DNA from: Verrucomicrobia subdivision 6 bacterium
GTDB lineage: Bacteria > Verrucomicrobiota > Verrucomicrobiia > Methylacidiphilales > Verrucolacustridaceae
DNA: 30,286 nt
Assembly (NCBI GenBank): GCA_945866245.1
Contig: CAMBGW010000004.1
Span: 1-30,286 of the forward strand
Direction of reading: 5' to 3'
In this document: positions 16,998 through 25,444 of the stretch, piece after piece
How positions within the stretch are numbered: position 1 is the first letter of the stretch
Layout of the letters: each line of letters starts with the position of its first letter
Program-made: the position numbers and the translations under genes
Notes under the pieces: generated by a model
The model's database searches: none
Seen by the model: only the letters and a program-made list of their open reading frames with translations
What the model was told of the DNA's origin: nothing

Positions 16998-19184
16998 TTA
17001 ACCCACGGCCTCAGCGACGCGTAACCCCGAGACAACCGCCCCCTCAATGGTTGCGGGCAGGCCGGTTTCAGTCCAATCGCCTGCGAGAAAAAGATTTTCG
17101 ACTGAGGTGGTGGGTCCAGGTCGGGAGAGGGGCTTTCCTGCTTCCCCCGTAAAGGTGGCGTCGCGGGATTTGTAGACGACGTGGTGGGTCACTTTTGCTT
17201 CGCGGCTTTCAGGAATCAAGCGGTGGATCTCTGCCAAAATAAGCTCCACAAGGTATTTGCCTGTCTGATCGATTAGGTCGGTGACGGCACTGATGACAGC
17301 GGCGTAAAGGTGTCCTTTGGATCCTTGGGGAAGGGTTGTCGACCGATCAAAAACCCAGTGAAGGGGGGAATCAAGAAAGCCGGTGATGAGATCCTGGGTC
17401 AGAGGTCGATCGGTCCAAAGGTGAACGCCGAGAATCGGTCCTGGTTTGAGTTCACGAGCCAGAAGAGCCGAGCGATCGTCGGCAGGGAGAAGTTTCGCTG
17501 CGGCGGTCCAAGGAACGGCGAGGACCACCTGGTCGGCGGTTACGGGGCCGCCTTGCCTCATATGAAGGGCAGTGACGTGTCTCTTGCTCTCATCGTAGGC
17601 AAGAGATTCAAGCGGGGAGGTAAGGCGAACATCTCCCTCCGTGCTTTGGAGAAAAAGTCCTAGCTCAGGCTGAAGGAGGCTGGATAGACCTTCACGGTCG
17701 AAGTAGATGGCGGCATCTTGGGCCGAGCCAAAAAGAGCTCTCCGCGTTACCTCCCAGAAGAGAGGAGCATCGGCGGTCTGGATGGGAACGTTCAGGGCCG
17801 CGAGGCAAAATGGTTCCCAAAGGGCACGTATCGATCCGGGAGTTTGGCCTAAACGCTCTAACCAGGGTTGAGTAGGTTCACCTTGTTTGGGCGGGTTTCT
17901 TTTTGCCCGAAAAGGAAAGTTAAGAATCGCCCACCGATCGAACCATTGGAGCTCGGTAAAAGAAAAGAGGCCAGCCAAGAGGTGAAATGGAGGGGGAAGC
18001 TTGGAGGAGCGGAGAAAAGAGCGGCCGCCTTGGGGGCTAACAAAGGCAAGGTCGAGGCGATCATATTTTTCAAGTCGATCGGTATTTCCCAGGGCTTCGA
18101 TCAGCTCCAAAGCTCGGTGATAACAACCCATAAGAATGTGTTGGCCATTGTCGAGGGTCGTGCCCGTTTTGACCTCTTTATAGCTGTGGGCTCGACCCCC
18201 AAGGAGAGGTTTGGCTTCGAGAAGGGTTACCGAGTGTCCGTCCCGTGTGAGAGCAAACGCGGCAGCACAACCTGCAAAGCCTCCGCCAATGACGGCAATT
18301 CGGGTCGGGGGACGGCGTTTCGCGTGGGGTTTCCCTAGCTGACCTCGACCACGGCGGAGCGCCTTTAACTTTTCCCAGCGGGTAAGTTTTACGGGGCCCT
18401 GAAGGACTTGGTAGTTCTTGCGGTGGATCTTTTCCAGAAGATCGCGGTATACCCCCGTCATTAGAAGTGCAGCCGAGAGATTAGGGCGGTCGACCTCGGG
18501 GATGAGACGATCGGCTTTTTCAAAATAGTGGCGGGCCCGAAAATACTGCATACGAAGGAGTCGAGCCATCCCTGGGGAAGGGTGGGGCTGACGAAAGTCA
18601 TCTTCCGTGACCCCAAATGCGCGACACTCCTCTTGAGGAAGATAGATCCGACCAAATTTTTGCAGATCGTACGCGACATCCCGAAGGATGTTTGTCAGTT
18701 GGAAAGCAAGACCGAGAGCCACGGCATAGTCGGCAGCGGCACGGGTCTGGCAGTTAAAGATATTGATGGAGACAAGGCCCACGGCGGAAGCGACCCCGTA
18801 ACAGTATTTGCGAAGATCCTCAAAGGTTTCGTACCGATTCTTCGTCAGGTCCATTTCGACACCTGTGAGGATATCGAGGAGGGGTTCGGGGGGAATGAGG
18901 TAGCGACGCACGACGGGGGCTAGCTCTTGCGCCAGAGGCTGGATTGGTTTGCCGCGATAAATTGCTTGGACATCGTCCCGCCAAGCTTGGAGCTGCCCTT
19001 GGCGGAGATGCATGGGAAGAGTTGTTTCGTCAACGATATCATCCACCGTCCGGCAGAACGCGTAGAAGGTGGACATAGCCTGGCGCTGCTCTTTCGGCAG
19101 GCAGATGAAGGAGAGGGCTAAATTCGATCCGCTTTTGCGGGTAATTCTTTGGCCCGTACCGCCGTGGGTGGAGGAGGTACTCAT
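16998..19184 (-). CDS. hpnD-hpnE: Fused HpnD-HpnE: presqualene diphosphate synthase + squalene-forming flavoprotein
   Basis: One uninterrupted 728-residue frame carries two enzymes. Residues 1 to about 280 are a squalene/phytoene-synthase-like HpnD, with the first aspartate motif DDIVDE (48-53) and the second, NILRDVAYD (165-173). A basic linker (about 280-294, rich in Arg, Lys and Pro) leads to HpnE at about 295-728, which opens with the FAD Rossmann motif IAVIGGGFAG (G300-G305) and the dinucleotide strand VTLLEAKPLLGGRAHS. It ends with the flavoprotein motif FLAGDWTETGLPATIEGAVVSG. HpnD makes presqualene diphosphate; HpnE completes reduction of hydroxysqualene to squalene. The two are usually separate neighbouring genes. 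Its start overlaps the hpnC stop by 4 bases (ATGA). No stop or frameshift was seen at the junction. Confidence 0.93.
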   Translation of the reverse strand: MSTSSTHGGTGQRITRKSGSNLALSFICLPKEQRQAMSTFYAFCRTVDDIVDETTLPMHLRQGQLQAWRDDVQAIYRGKPIQPLAQELAPVVRRYLIPPEPLLDILTGVEMDLTKNRYETFEDLRKYCYGVASAVGLVSINIFNCQTRAAADYAVALGLAFQLTNILRDVAYDLQKFGRIYLPQEECRAFGVTEDDFRQPHPSPGMARLLRMQYFRARHYFEKADRLIPEVDRPNLSAALLMTGVYRDLLEKIHRKNYQVLQGPVKLTRWEKLKALRRGRGQLGKPHAKRRPPTRIAVIGGGFAGCAAAFALTRDGHSVTLLEAKPLLGGRAHSYKEVKTGTTLDNGQHILMGCYHRALELIEALGNTDRLEKYDRLDLAFVSPQGGRSFLRSSKLPPPFHLLAGLFSFTELQWFDRWAILNFPFRAKRNPPKQGEPTQPWLERLGQTPGSIRALWEPFCLAALNVPIQTADAPLFWEVTRRALFGSAQDAAIYFDREGLSSLLQPELGLFLQSTEGDVRLTSPLESLAYDESKRHVTALHMRQGGPVTADQVVLAVPWTAAAKLLPADDRSALLARELKPGPILGVHLWTDRPLTQDLITGFLDSPLHWVFDRSTTLPQGSKGHLYAAVISAVTDLIDQTGKYLVELILAEIHRLIPESREAKVTHHVVYKSRDATFTGEAGKPLSRPGPTTSVENLFLAGDWTETGLPATIEGAVVSGLRVAEAVG

Positions 19185-20107
19185 CCCCCGAAAAAGGCTT
19201 GCAGACCCAGTCGCAAGAAATCGAATTTTGAGACTTTCGGTCTTCGATTGAGAGTGTCATAGGATTGGGATTGAATTTTGTTGAGGATTTCGGTTCCGCC
19301 CAGCCATGTGAGCCGGATCTCCCAAGATAAAGGACGTGGAAGCCGAGTGGAGAGGGGCTCTCCTTGTCTAAAAAAAGTCCACGTCCTTTCACACTGGTAT
19401 CGAAGGCAATTACGAAAGTTCGGGGTTGAGCGTCCTGAGAAAAGGTCCTCCTCGCTGACCCCGAGACGTTTGAGATCAAAAAGAGGTAGGTAGATGCGGT
19501 CTTTTCCTAAATCGACAGAGATGTCTTGCCAAAAGTTCGCTAGTTGAAGGCCGGTGCACACGTGGTCGGAAAGTTGGGCGAGCTCGGCACTTCTTTCTCC
19601 GTGGATGAGAAGAACGAGTCTTCCGATGGGGTTGGCACTTCTGCGGCAGTAGTCGAGGACGTCGGAAAAAGTTTCGTATCTCCTTTGGACGATGTCTTGA
19701 GCAAAGGCGCTGAGAAGATCGGTAAAGAGAGAGTCGGGAAGGTTTAGTTCTGCTTTTGTTTTTTGGAGAGGTGCAAAAATCCACTGGTATTGTGGATCGT
19801 AAGTTTTTCCCGACACCGCGGATTGCCAAGCATCTTGATACGCTTGAAAAAGCGCTAATCGTTCTGATTGGGTGGGGGCTTGGGATTGCGGGAGTTTTCG
19901 GCGGGGATCGGCGTACCCTTCGTCGGCAAGATCGTCGGCCACTCGAGCGAAGGCGTAGACGGCGTGAACGTGGGGACGGAGTTTCTTGGGTACGAGTCGG
20001 CCAACGGGAAAATTCTCATAGTGGCTTTGGGCCAACTGACGGCATTTTGCATATGGGTCGGTTGGCTCTGCCAGAATTGCGGTGGGTAGGGTGGCTGAGG
20101 AGTCCAT
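19181..20107 (-). CDS. hpnC: HpnC, hydroxysqualene synthase
   Basis: This 308-residue squalene-synthase-like protein in the HpnCDE route converts presqualene diphosphate to hydroxysqualene. The aspartate-rich motifs are YAFARVADDLADE (D58, D59, D62) and LANFWQDISVDLGKDRIYLP (D195, D199). The N-terminal segment SHYENFPVGRLVPKKLR is characteristic of HpnC rather than HpnD. It is the first gene of the - strand hopanoid operon and is coupled to hpnD-hpnE through a 4-base ATGA overlap. It is divergent from trpS with a 128-base gap, where the promoter of this operon should lie, although no clear -35/-10 pair was recognised. Confidence 0.95.
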   Translation of the reverse strand: MDSSATLPTAILAEPTDPYAKCRQLAQSHYENFPVGRLVPKKLRPHVHAVYAFARVADDLADEGYADPRRKLPQSQAPTQSERLALFQAYQDAWQSAVSGKTYDPQYQWIFAPLQKTKAELNLPDSLFTDLLSAFAQDIVQRRYETFSDVLDYCRRSANPIGRLVLLIHGERSAELAQLSDHVCTGLQLANFWQDISVDLGKDRIYLPLFDLKRLGVSEEDLFSGRSTPNFRNCLRYQCERTWTFFRQGEPLSTRLPRPLSWEIRLTWLGGTEILNKIQSQSYDTLNRRPKVSKFDFLRLGLQAFFGG

Positions 20108-20235
20108 TCAGGGTAGATAATCGCAGAAATCGGGGTTGAGGCGAGTCGACAAGTAAGCGGGTCTTTCCACATAGATACTGAACAACTTACGAAAAAATTC
20201 TGGTCGAAAAGGAGTGCCCGAGCCCACGATGAGGG

Positions 20236-21201
20236 ATGCGTTCTCTCTCAGGAATTCAGCCGACCGGGCGACTTCATTTGGGGAACTATTTTGGCATGAT
20301 TCGGCCTGCGGTTGAGATGCAAAGCCAAGGGGAGGCCTACTACTTCTTAGCGGATTATCATGCTTTGACCGGTGCAGCAGAGCCGGGAAAGTTGGCGGGG
20401 TTGGTGAACGAGACCTATTTGGATCTGCTGGCTTGTGGGGTAGATCCAGAGCGAGCGGTTGTCTTCCGGCAAAGTGCCGTGCCCGAGGTGCACGAGTTGG
20501 CTTGGTATCTTTCCACGGTTACTCCAATGGGGCTTTTGGAGCGGTGTCATAGTTATAAGGATAAGGTGGCGAAGGGTATTGCCGCTTCGCACGGCCTCTT
20601 TGCTTACCCAGTGCTCATGGCGGCGGATATTTTATTGTACGATGCAGACCGGGTTCCGGTGGGGCAGGATCAAAAGCAGCACCTCGAGGTGGCTCGGGAT
20701 ATTGCCGGCAAATTTAATGAGAAGTACGGCAAGGTCTTCAAGCTGCCGGAATCGATTATCCGTGAGGATGCGGGGATCGTCCTCGGGGTGGATGGTCAAA
20801 AGATGAGCAAATCCTATGGCAACACGCTGGAAATATTTGCGGATGAGAAGGAGCTGAGAAAAAAGATCATGGGCATCAAAACCGACTCTACTCCTGTGGA
20901 GCAACCCAAGGTGGTTGAGGGAAGCACTCTATGGGGATTGGTCCGCTTGATGGGGACGGAGGCCGAACGTTCTGATTATCGTTCCAAGATGGAGAAGGGT
21001 GGCTGTGGATATGGAGATTTGAAGAAGAGCTTGGCGGATCTGGTTCTCAAGGAGTTTGATGGGATGCGAAAAAAGAGGGAGGAGTTGGCCTCGGATCCGA
21101 AGCGGGTGGAAAAGTGGATGAATGAGGGGGCGGCCAAGGCAAGAAACACGGCTGAGCAGGTTTTGAAACGAGTGCGTTCCGCCGTGGGGACGAGCTCATG
21201 A
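20236..21201 (+). CDS. trpS: Tryptophanyl-tRNA synthetase
   Basis: This 321-residue class I aminoacyl-tRNA synthetase charges tRNA-Trp. The HIGH-type signature is PTGRLHLGNYFG near the N-terminus and the KMSKS loop is GQKMSKSYGN. DRVPVGQDQKQHLEVARDIA is typical of bacterial TrpRS. The start is fixed by an in-frame TGA at 20230-20232 just upstream, so the ATG at 20236 is the first possible start. GAGGG sits directly against it, which is unusually close for a Shine-Dalgarno. The stop overlaps the scpA start (ATGA), beginning a tight run trpS-scpA-scpB-pheA. Confidence 0.97.
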   Translation: MRSLSGIQPTGRLHLGNYFGMIRPAVEMQSQGEAYYFLADYHALTGAAEPGKLAGLVNETYLDLLACGVDPERAVVFRQSAVPEVHELAWYLSTVTPMGLLERCHSYKDKVAKGIAASHGLFAYPVLMAADILLYDADRVPVGQDQKQHLEVARDIAGKFNEKYGKVFKLPESIIREDAGIVLGVDGQKMSKSYGNTLEIFADEKELRKKIMGIKTDSTPVEQPKVVEGSTLWGLVRLMGTEAERSDYRSKMEKGGCGYGDLKKSLADLVLKEFDGMRKKREELASDPKRVEKWMNEGAAKARNTAEQVLKRVRSAVGTSS

Positions 21202-22019
21202 TTCCGATGTTGGAAACTCCTAGCAGTGAGGCATTGAGGGTGGAGCTGAGCGCGTTTACCGGACCCTTAGACCTTCTCTTGCATCTGATCAAAGAGCAGG
21301 AGATGGATATTTATGAGATTCGGCTGGAAAAACTGACCGAACAGTATTTGGGGCGGTTGGATAAGATGCGGGAGGAAAACCTGGCGGTGGCTGGAGAGTT
21401 TCTTGTCATGGCGGCGACCTTGATTTATTTGAAAAGCCGAACTCTACTGCCCGTGCAGGATCGCCCTCCCGAGGAGGTGGAAGACGAGGATCCCAAGTGG
21501 GAGCTGATTCGGCAGTTGATCGAGTATCGGAAATTCAAGGAGGCGGCCGGGCAGTTGGGAGATCGAGAAGCATTGCACTCGCGGATCTTTGGTAGAATTC
21601 CCGAGCGGGTGGTCGTGAATCAGGCAATGCAGGGGCCAGGTTTAGTCTCGATGTTCGATCTGGTATGGGCGTTTCAAAAAGTGCTGCGTTCGTTGGAGGA
21701 TCGATCGAAGGTTGGGCGTTTTGAGGATGAGCAGTTCACGGTGGGGCAAAAAATCGAGTTTCTCTTGGATCGGATTTTGCCGGGAGAGGAGATACTTTTT
21801 GAAGATCTTTTTCGGACTATGTCCTCGCGCGGAGAGGTAGTGGTTACCTTTTTGGCCATGTTGGAGTTGATTCGCGTGCGGCAACTCGCCGCGGTGCAGG
21901 ACGGACCACTTCAGCCCATACGGATTCGCAGAACCCCAGATGGGGTTCTTGGGGTGCCGACAGAGCCGATGGTTGTGGAGGAAGGTACTAGCCAACCGAG
22001 CGAGAGTTCCGCAGTTTAA
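21198..22019 (+). CDS. scpA: Segregation and condensation protein A
   Basis: This 273-residue kleisin subunit works with SMC and ScpB in chromosome condensation. The diagnostic N-terminus FTGPLDLLLHLIKEQEMDIYEI is present (seen at about residues 15-36), followed by the helical stretch FLVMAATLIYLKSRTLLP. The C-terminal winged-helix part includes VVTFLAMLELIRVRQL. It shares ATGA with the end of trpS and ends 12 bases before scpB. The length matches the family. Confidence 0.96.
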   Translation: MIPMLETPSSEALRVELSAFTGPLDLLLHLIKEQEMDIYEIRLEKLTEQYLGRLDKMREENLAVAGEFLVMAATLIYLKSRTLLPVQDRPPEEVEDEDPKWELIRQLIEYRKFKEAAGQLGDREALHSRIFGRIPERVVVNQAMQGPGLVSMFDLVWAFQKVLRSLEDRSKVGRFEDEQFTVGQKIEFLLDRILPGEEILFEDLFRTMSSRGEVVVTFLAMLELIRVRQLAAVQDGPLQPIRIRRTPDGVLGVPTEPMVVEEGTSQPSESSAV

Positions 22020-22031
22020 GGAATACGAATT

Positions 22032-22652
22032 ATGGAATGGGCACGAGTACTTGAAGCACTGTTATTTGCGGCCACTGAGCCGATGGAGCCCGCTCGTTTG
22101 GCCACTCTTTTACGAGATGGACCAGAAGGGGGTCAGGGCTGGCCTGAGGTGAAGGAGGCTGAGGTACGAGAGGAGTTGACCCACTTGGGTGAGCGGCTGG
22201 CCCCAAGAGGGCTGATTCTGCGGGAGGTGGCTGGAGGCTTTCGGATTGGGACTGCGCCCGACCTGTCGGGTTGGGTTGCCAAGTTGAAGGGGGTGGTCCG
22301 GCCACCTCGTTTGAGTCCACCCGCTTTAGAAACAATGGCGGTGATCGCCTATCGGCAACCGATTTCCCGTGCTGAGATCGAAGCGGTGCGCGGAGTAGAT
22401 TGTAGTGGAACGCTGGACACGTTGGTCGACAGGGGGGTGATTCGAATCTCGGGAAGAAGTGATGCGCCGGGCCGGCCCATCCTCTATTCAACCACCCCGC
22501 TCTTTCTTGAGCATTTTGGTTTAAGGGATCTAGAAGAGTTACCGAATTCGGAGGAGTTGCGCAGGGTCAAACTGCCGGCCCCTGCGGATCCTGCCACCCC
22601 CCAGCAAAAGGAGTTACTCCATGAAGCTATCGAGTCTACGAGCCAAAGTTGA
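22032..22652 (+). CDS. scpB: Segregation and condensation protein B
   Basis: This 206-residue ScpB is the winged-helix partner of ScpA in the SMC complex. It shows the family start (VLEALLFAATEPMEPARLATLL), the central LREVAGGFRIGT, and ALETMAVIAYRQPISRAEIE followed by GRPILYSTT, both typical of ScpB. The 3' end overlaps the start of pheA by 32 bases in another frame. A second ribosome binding site for pheA lies inside the coding region, so the two are likely made from one message. Confidence 0.95.
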   Translation: MEWARVLEALLFAATEPMEPARLATLLRDGPEGGQGWPEVKEAEVREELTHLGERLAPRGLILREVAGGFRIGTAPDLSGWVAKLKGVVRPPRLSPPALETMAVIAYRQPISRAEIEAVRGVDCSGTLDTLVDRGVIRISGRSDAPGRPILYSTTPLFLEHFGLRDLEELPNSEELRRVKLPAPADPATPQQKELLHEAIESTSQS

Positions 22653-23682
22653 TCGGTTAGACGATCAGCTGGTTCGGTTGCTGGAGCAGCGATCCGAAAT
22701 CGCCCACGAAATTGGTCGGCAAAAATTGGCAAGTGGACAGGCGGTTTTCGTGCCTGCTCGGGAAGCGGCTCTTTTTCGTAGGGTCACGGCGCGGTTAAAA
22801 GGGAAAATGGACCCGGCCAGCTTGTGCTCGATTTTCCGAGAAATATTGGCCACGGGGCGTCAGTCTCAAGGGAGCACGCGGGTTGCATTTTTGGGGCCAG
22901 CGGCATCCTACTGCCATCAAGCGGCGAGGGAGCGATTTGGTGCGGCAACGGATTTCGTTTCCTGTCCGACGATTGCCGAAATCTTTTCGGCAGTGGAGCG
23001 TGGAGAGGTGGAGGCAGGGGTGGTTCCGATCGAAAATTCTAACGAGGGGGCTGTGGGGGCAACCCAAGAGGCGCTGATTACGGCGCACACCCCGATCTGC
23101 GGGGAAATCTATCTTCCAATCCGGCACGCGTTGCTCAGCCGAACGAAAAGTGGGCCTATCCGGGTCCTTTATAGCCACCCGCAGGCCTTGGCGCAGTGCC
23201 GGCACTGGTTGGCCTTGCATATGGGGCAGGTCAAGTTGGTGGAGGTAGCGAGCACGGCGGAGGGGGCACGACGGGCCTCGGTGGAGAAGGGTGCGGCAGC
23301 TTTAGCGAGTCCCTGGGCGGCGCAGATTTACCGTTTGGTGGTGCGGCAACGAGATGTACAGGATCGATCCGGAAACAGCACTCGGTTTTACCTTTTGGGT
23401 CAGGAGCCAGCACGAGCTACGGGAAAAGATAAAACGAGTCTGCTCTTCACCTTGCCGCATCGAGCTGGAGCTTTGCATCGGGCCTTGGGAGTTTTAGCGG
23501 CCAAAGGTCTCAATTTACTGAAAGTGGAATCTCGTCCGGCACCTGGCAAACCTTGGGAGTACGTTTTCTTTGTCGATGTGCGGGGTCATATCGACCGACC
23601 TGATTTCCATCGGGCTTTGCAAAAATTAGAAAAGCAGACACAGGATTTGCGGATTTTGGGAAGCTATCCAGAAGAGCGATAG
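22621..23682 (+). CDS. pheA: Bifunctional chorismate mutase / prephenate dehydratase
   Basis: This 353-residue P-protein for phenylalanine synthesis has three parts. Chorismate mutase is at about 1-85 (LRAKVDRLDDQLVRLLEQR). Prephenate dehydratase follows, with FLGPAASYCHQAA, the ENSNEGAVG loop and the catalytic STRF. A C-terminal ACT domain carries GALHRALGVLAAKGLNLLKV and ESRP, the feedback phenylalanine site. An AAGGAG Shine-Dalgarno at 22608-22613 lies 7 bases before the ATG at 22621 and fixes this start inside scpB. The frame ends 1 base before the next gene. Confidence 0.97.
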   Translation: MKLSSLRAKVDRLDDQLVRLLEQRSEIAHEIGRQKLASGQAVFVPAREAALFRRVTARLKGKMDPASLCSIFREILATGRQSQGSTRVAFLGPAASYCHQAARERFGAATDFVSCPTIAEIFSAVERGEVEAGVVPIENSNEGAVGATQEALITAHTPICGEIYLPIRHALLSRTKSGPIRVLYSHPQALAQCRHWLALHMGQVKLVEVASTAEGARRASVEKGAAALASPWAAQIYRLVVRQRDVQDRSGNSTRFYLLGQEPARATGKDKTSLLFTLPHRAGALHRALGVLAAKGLNLLKVESRPAPGKPWEYVFFVDVRGHIDRPDFHRALQKLEKQTQDLRILGSYPEER

Positions 23683-23683
23683 A

Positions 23684-25018
23684 ATGGCGGAGCAATCCAG
23701 CCCACCGCCCGGCGGAGAGGGGTCTGCACCCCAGCCGAAGTTACGACTGAAGGTTCGGCCGATTGAAGAGAATCAACCCAGGGTACGGCGCAAAGTCGTA
23801 ACCGCGGTTCCTGCGGCCAAGCCGGGAGTGGAGGCGGCCGCTGCGGTGGAGGATCGGAGGGTGGGGGCTGGGCGAATTGTGCGGGATCTGGTGGGTCAGG
23901 CGGTGGAGGGGATGCGGGGTTGGGATCGGAAAGTGTGGGTCTGGCTTGGGGTAGGGGTTGGGGCGATGGTGCTTTATGGAGGGTGGGTGGAGTGGAGAAA
24001 GACGGTGGTGCGGGTGCGAGTGAATCTAGATGAGATTCGGTTAGGGGATCGGCCCGAGGTGCTGGTGCTCTACGACTTTTCGGAAAGATTGGCCGGCTTG
24101 CGAAGAGATTATGGGCGAAGGTTGGCACCGATTCGGCCCCAGATACGGGAGTTAGAAAAAACTTTAGTCTTAGCGAAGGCGGACGCGGCGGGTACTTCTG
24201 AAAAAGTTAGGATGGTGGAGGGTGTTTTGCAGGAGGAGACGGGGAAAGCAAAAACGGTCTATGATGACTATCGGACATCGGTCAGCCGGCTTTGGTTGGA
24301 GGAGGCGGGTTCCTTAGATCTGGAGTTCGATGCTGCGCGAAAAAAGTTTTTGGAGGAGGTAGAGGTGAGGGCACGGGAGGTGGGGTTATTTTATCATCCG
24401 GAAGAGGATGCGGATTTGCAGCAACCTGAGATTGCGGCCAACGAGTATCGGTTGGCGCTCTATCGAGCACCGCCAAGCATTAAGATGCCCGATCAGTTTG
24501 GCTGGATCGAGAAGAAGCTGAACGAGTGGCACGCTTTTGAGAAAGATTGGAACTCCCGCTACAAGGGGTTGAGTACGAAAGCCAAGCAGTTGCGAAGTCC
24601 CGCCAGCACAAGTCTGGATGACAAGTCGCAAAGAGTAGGAATTCAGGCCAAGGAGCTGCAAAAGTTTCGTGGGGATGCCGCCGCGATCCAAAATGAGATT
24701 GCGGGCTATGAGGAGAGGTTAAAGGAGTTGAGAGCGAAGGAGGCGGAGGCGAAGGGGCCTTTTGAGGAGGATGTGGGAGCGATTCCGGATGCTTTTTTGT
24801 GTCAGCGAGTTCCCTTAGATGCAGATGTGGCGGAGATTCAGGTGAGTGGGAAGGTGGCGCAAGCGGCTCCGAATACTTTGAGGTTGGTGATTCGGGGAAA
24901 GAGATCAGGAAAAACCGCGTGGGTCATTCTACCGTTCGAGCCTGTTCCTCACCAGAGAGTGGAAAAGTTAGTGAAGGACGATGACTTTCGCCCGGTGGAC
25001 GACTGGCTGGACGAGTAG
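23684..25018 (+). CDS. Single-pass membrane protein with coiled-coil region, function unknown
   Basis: This 444-residue protein was not recognised as a known family. A Pro/Arg-rich N-terminal tail of about 80 residues is probably cytoplasmic. One membrane segment lies at about 84-102 (VWVWLGVGVGAMVLYGGW). Long charged helices follow, with heptad-like Leu/Ile spacing at about 140-220 and 285-365 (for example EIAGYEERLKELRAKEAEAK). The C-terminal ~80 residues look like a compact beta domain (DVAEIQVSGKVAQAAP through TAWVILPFEP). The start lies 1 base after the pheA stop, so it is probably cotranscribed with trpS-scpA-scpB-pheA. Possible roles include an envelope or division-associated scaffold, but nothing in the sequence decides this. 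Confidence 0.75.
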   Translation: MAEQSSPPPGGEGSAPQPKLRLKVRPIEENQPRVRRKVVTAVPAAKPGVEAAAAVEDRRVGAGRIVRDLVGQAVEGMRGWDRKVWVWLGVGVGAMVLYGGWVEWRKTVVRVRVNLDEIRLGDRPEVLVLYDFSERLAGLRRDYGRRLAPIRPQIRELEKTLVLAKADAAGTSEKVRMVEGVLQEETGKAKTVYDDYRTSVSRLWLEEAGSLDLEFDAARKKFLEEVEVRAREVGLFYHPEEDADLQQPEIAANEYRLALYRAPPSIKMPDQFGWIEKKLNEWHAFEKDWNSRYKGLSTKAKQLRSPASTSLDDKSQRVGIQAKELQKFRGDAAAIQNEIAGYEERLKELRAKEAEAKGPFEEDVGAIPDAFLCQRVPLDADVAEIQVSGKVAQAAPNTLRLVIRGKRSGKTAWVILPFEPVPHQRVEKLVKDDDFRPVDDWLDE

Positions 25019-25025
25019 GTGGCCG

Positions 25026-25154
25026 TTATCGATAGAGGCGGAGGATTCCAAAGAAGATTTTTGCAGCGCCGAGGGAAAGAACCATTCCGATTCCAGAGTA
25101 AAAGAGCCAGTTCGGAATGCCGGAGTCAGGTTTTTTTGGATTGGGTTTTGTCAT
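25026..25154 (-). CDS. Small single-span membrane protein (42 aa), paralogue of the one at 26783-26899
   Basis: A 42-residue frame begins with a polar N-terminus (MTKPNPKKPDSGIPNW) and has one hydrophobic span, LFYSGIGMVLSLGAAKIFFG, ending with ILRLYR. It overlaps the 3' end of the DUF1232 gene by 29 bases in another frame, suggesting translational coupling. The ribosome binding site is weak. Its layout G-I-x-x-W-hydrophobic span-LRLxR is shared with the small frame at 26783-26899, which supports it being a real gene. The longer open frame that contains it upstream reads through the DUF1232 gene and is not credible. Function unknown. Confidence 0.55.
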   Translation of the reverse strand: MTKPNPKKPDSGIPNWLFYSGIGMVLSLGAAKIFFGILRLYR

Positions 25155-25434
25155 GGGATGATTTCCAGAGAAGGTATTTTTTAACATCGCGGGAGAGCAA
25201 AGCGAGGAAAAGTCCTGCGACAAGCGTATCATCGACGATTCCGATGACGGGGAGAGCTTCGGGAATGAGATCGAGGGGGTTGATAAGGTAAAGGAGGCCA
25301 AGAAAGCCACCCACGACTGTTCCATAAGGGATTTTCTTATATTTGCGGCGAAGAACATCGCGAAGCATAGGTGGGGTAGAGCTGAGGAGTGTCGGGATCT
25401 CTCCTAACTTAGGGATGAGTGAGAAGAGCTTCAT
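25126..25434 (-). CDS. DUF1232 / YkvA-like membrane protein
   Basis: This 102-residue protein has the DUF1232 signature YLINPLDLIPEALPVIGIVDD followed by a second hydrophobic stretch (TLVAGLFLALLS), giving two short membrane segments. The family has no established biochemical role. The start at 25434 is preceded by GGGAGG (complement of 25443-25448) with 8-base spacing; an in-frame ATG 18 bases further upstream has no such site. The Shine-Dalgarno falls within a 10-base-pair inverted repeat at 25445-25468, which could modulate translation. A tiny membrane protein gene overlaps its 3' end. Confidence 0.85.
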   Translation of the reverse strand: MKLFSLIPKLGEIPTLLSSTPPMLRDVLRRKYKKIPYGTVVGGFLGLLYLINPLDLIPEALPVIGIVDDTLVAGLFLALLSRDVKKYLLWKSSHDKTQSKKT

Positions 25435-25444
25435 TGGCTGATCC

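Noticed and set aside
20229..20240. Second ATG (20229) in another frame overlapping the trpS start (ATGAGGGATG)
   Set aside because: It opens only a short frame without coding character; probably a by-product of the Shine-Dalgarno sequence.
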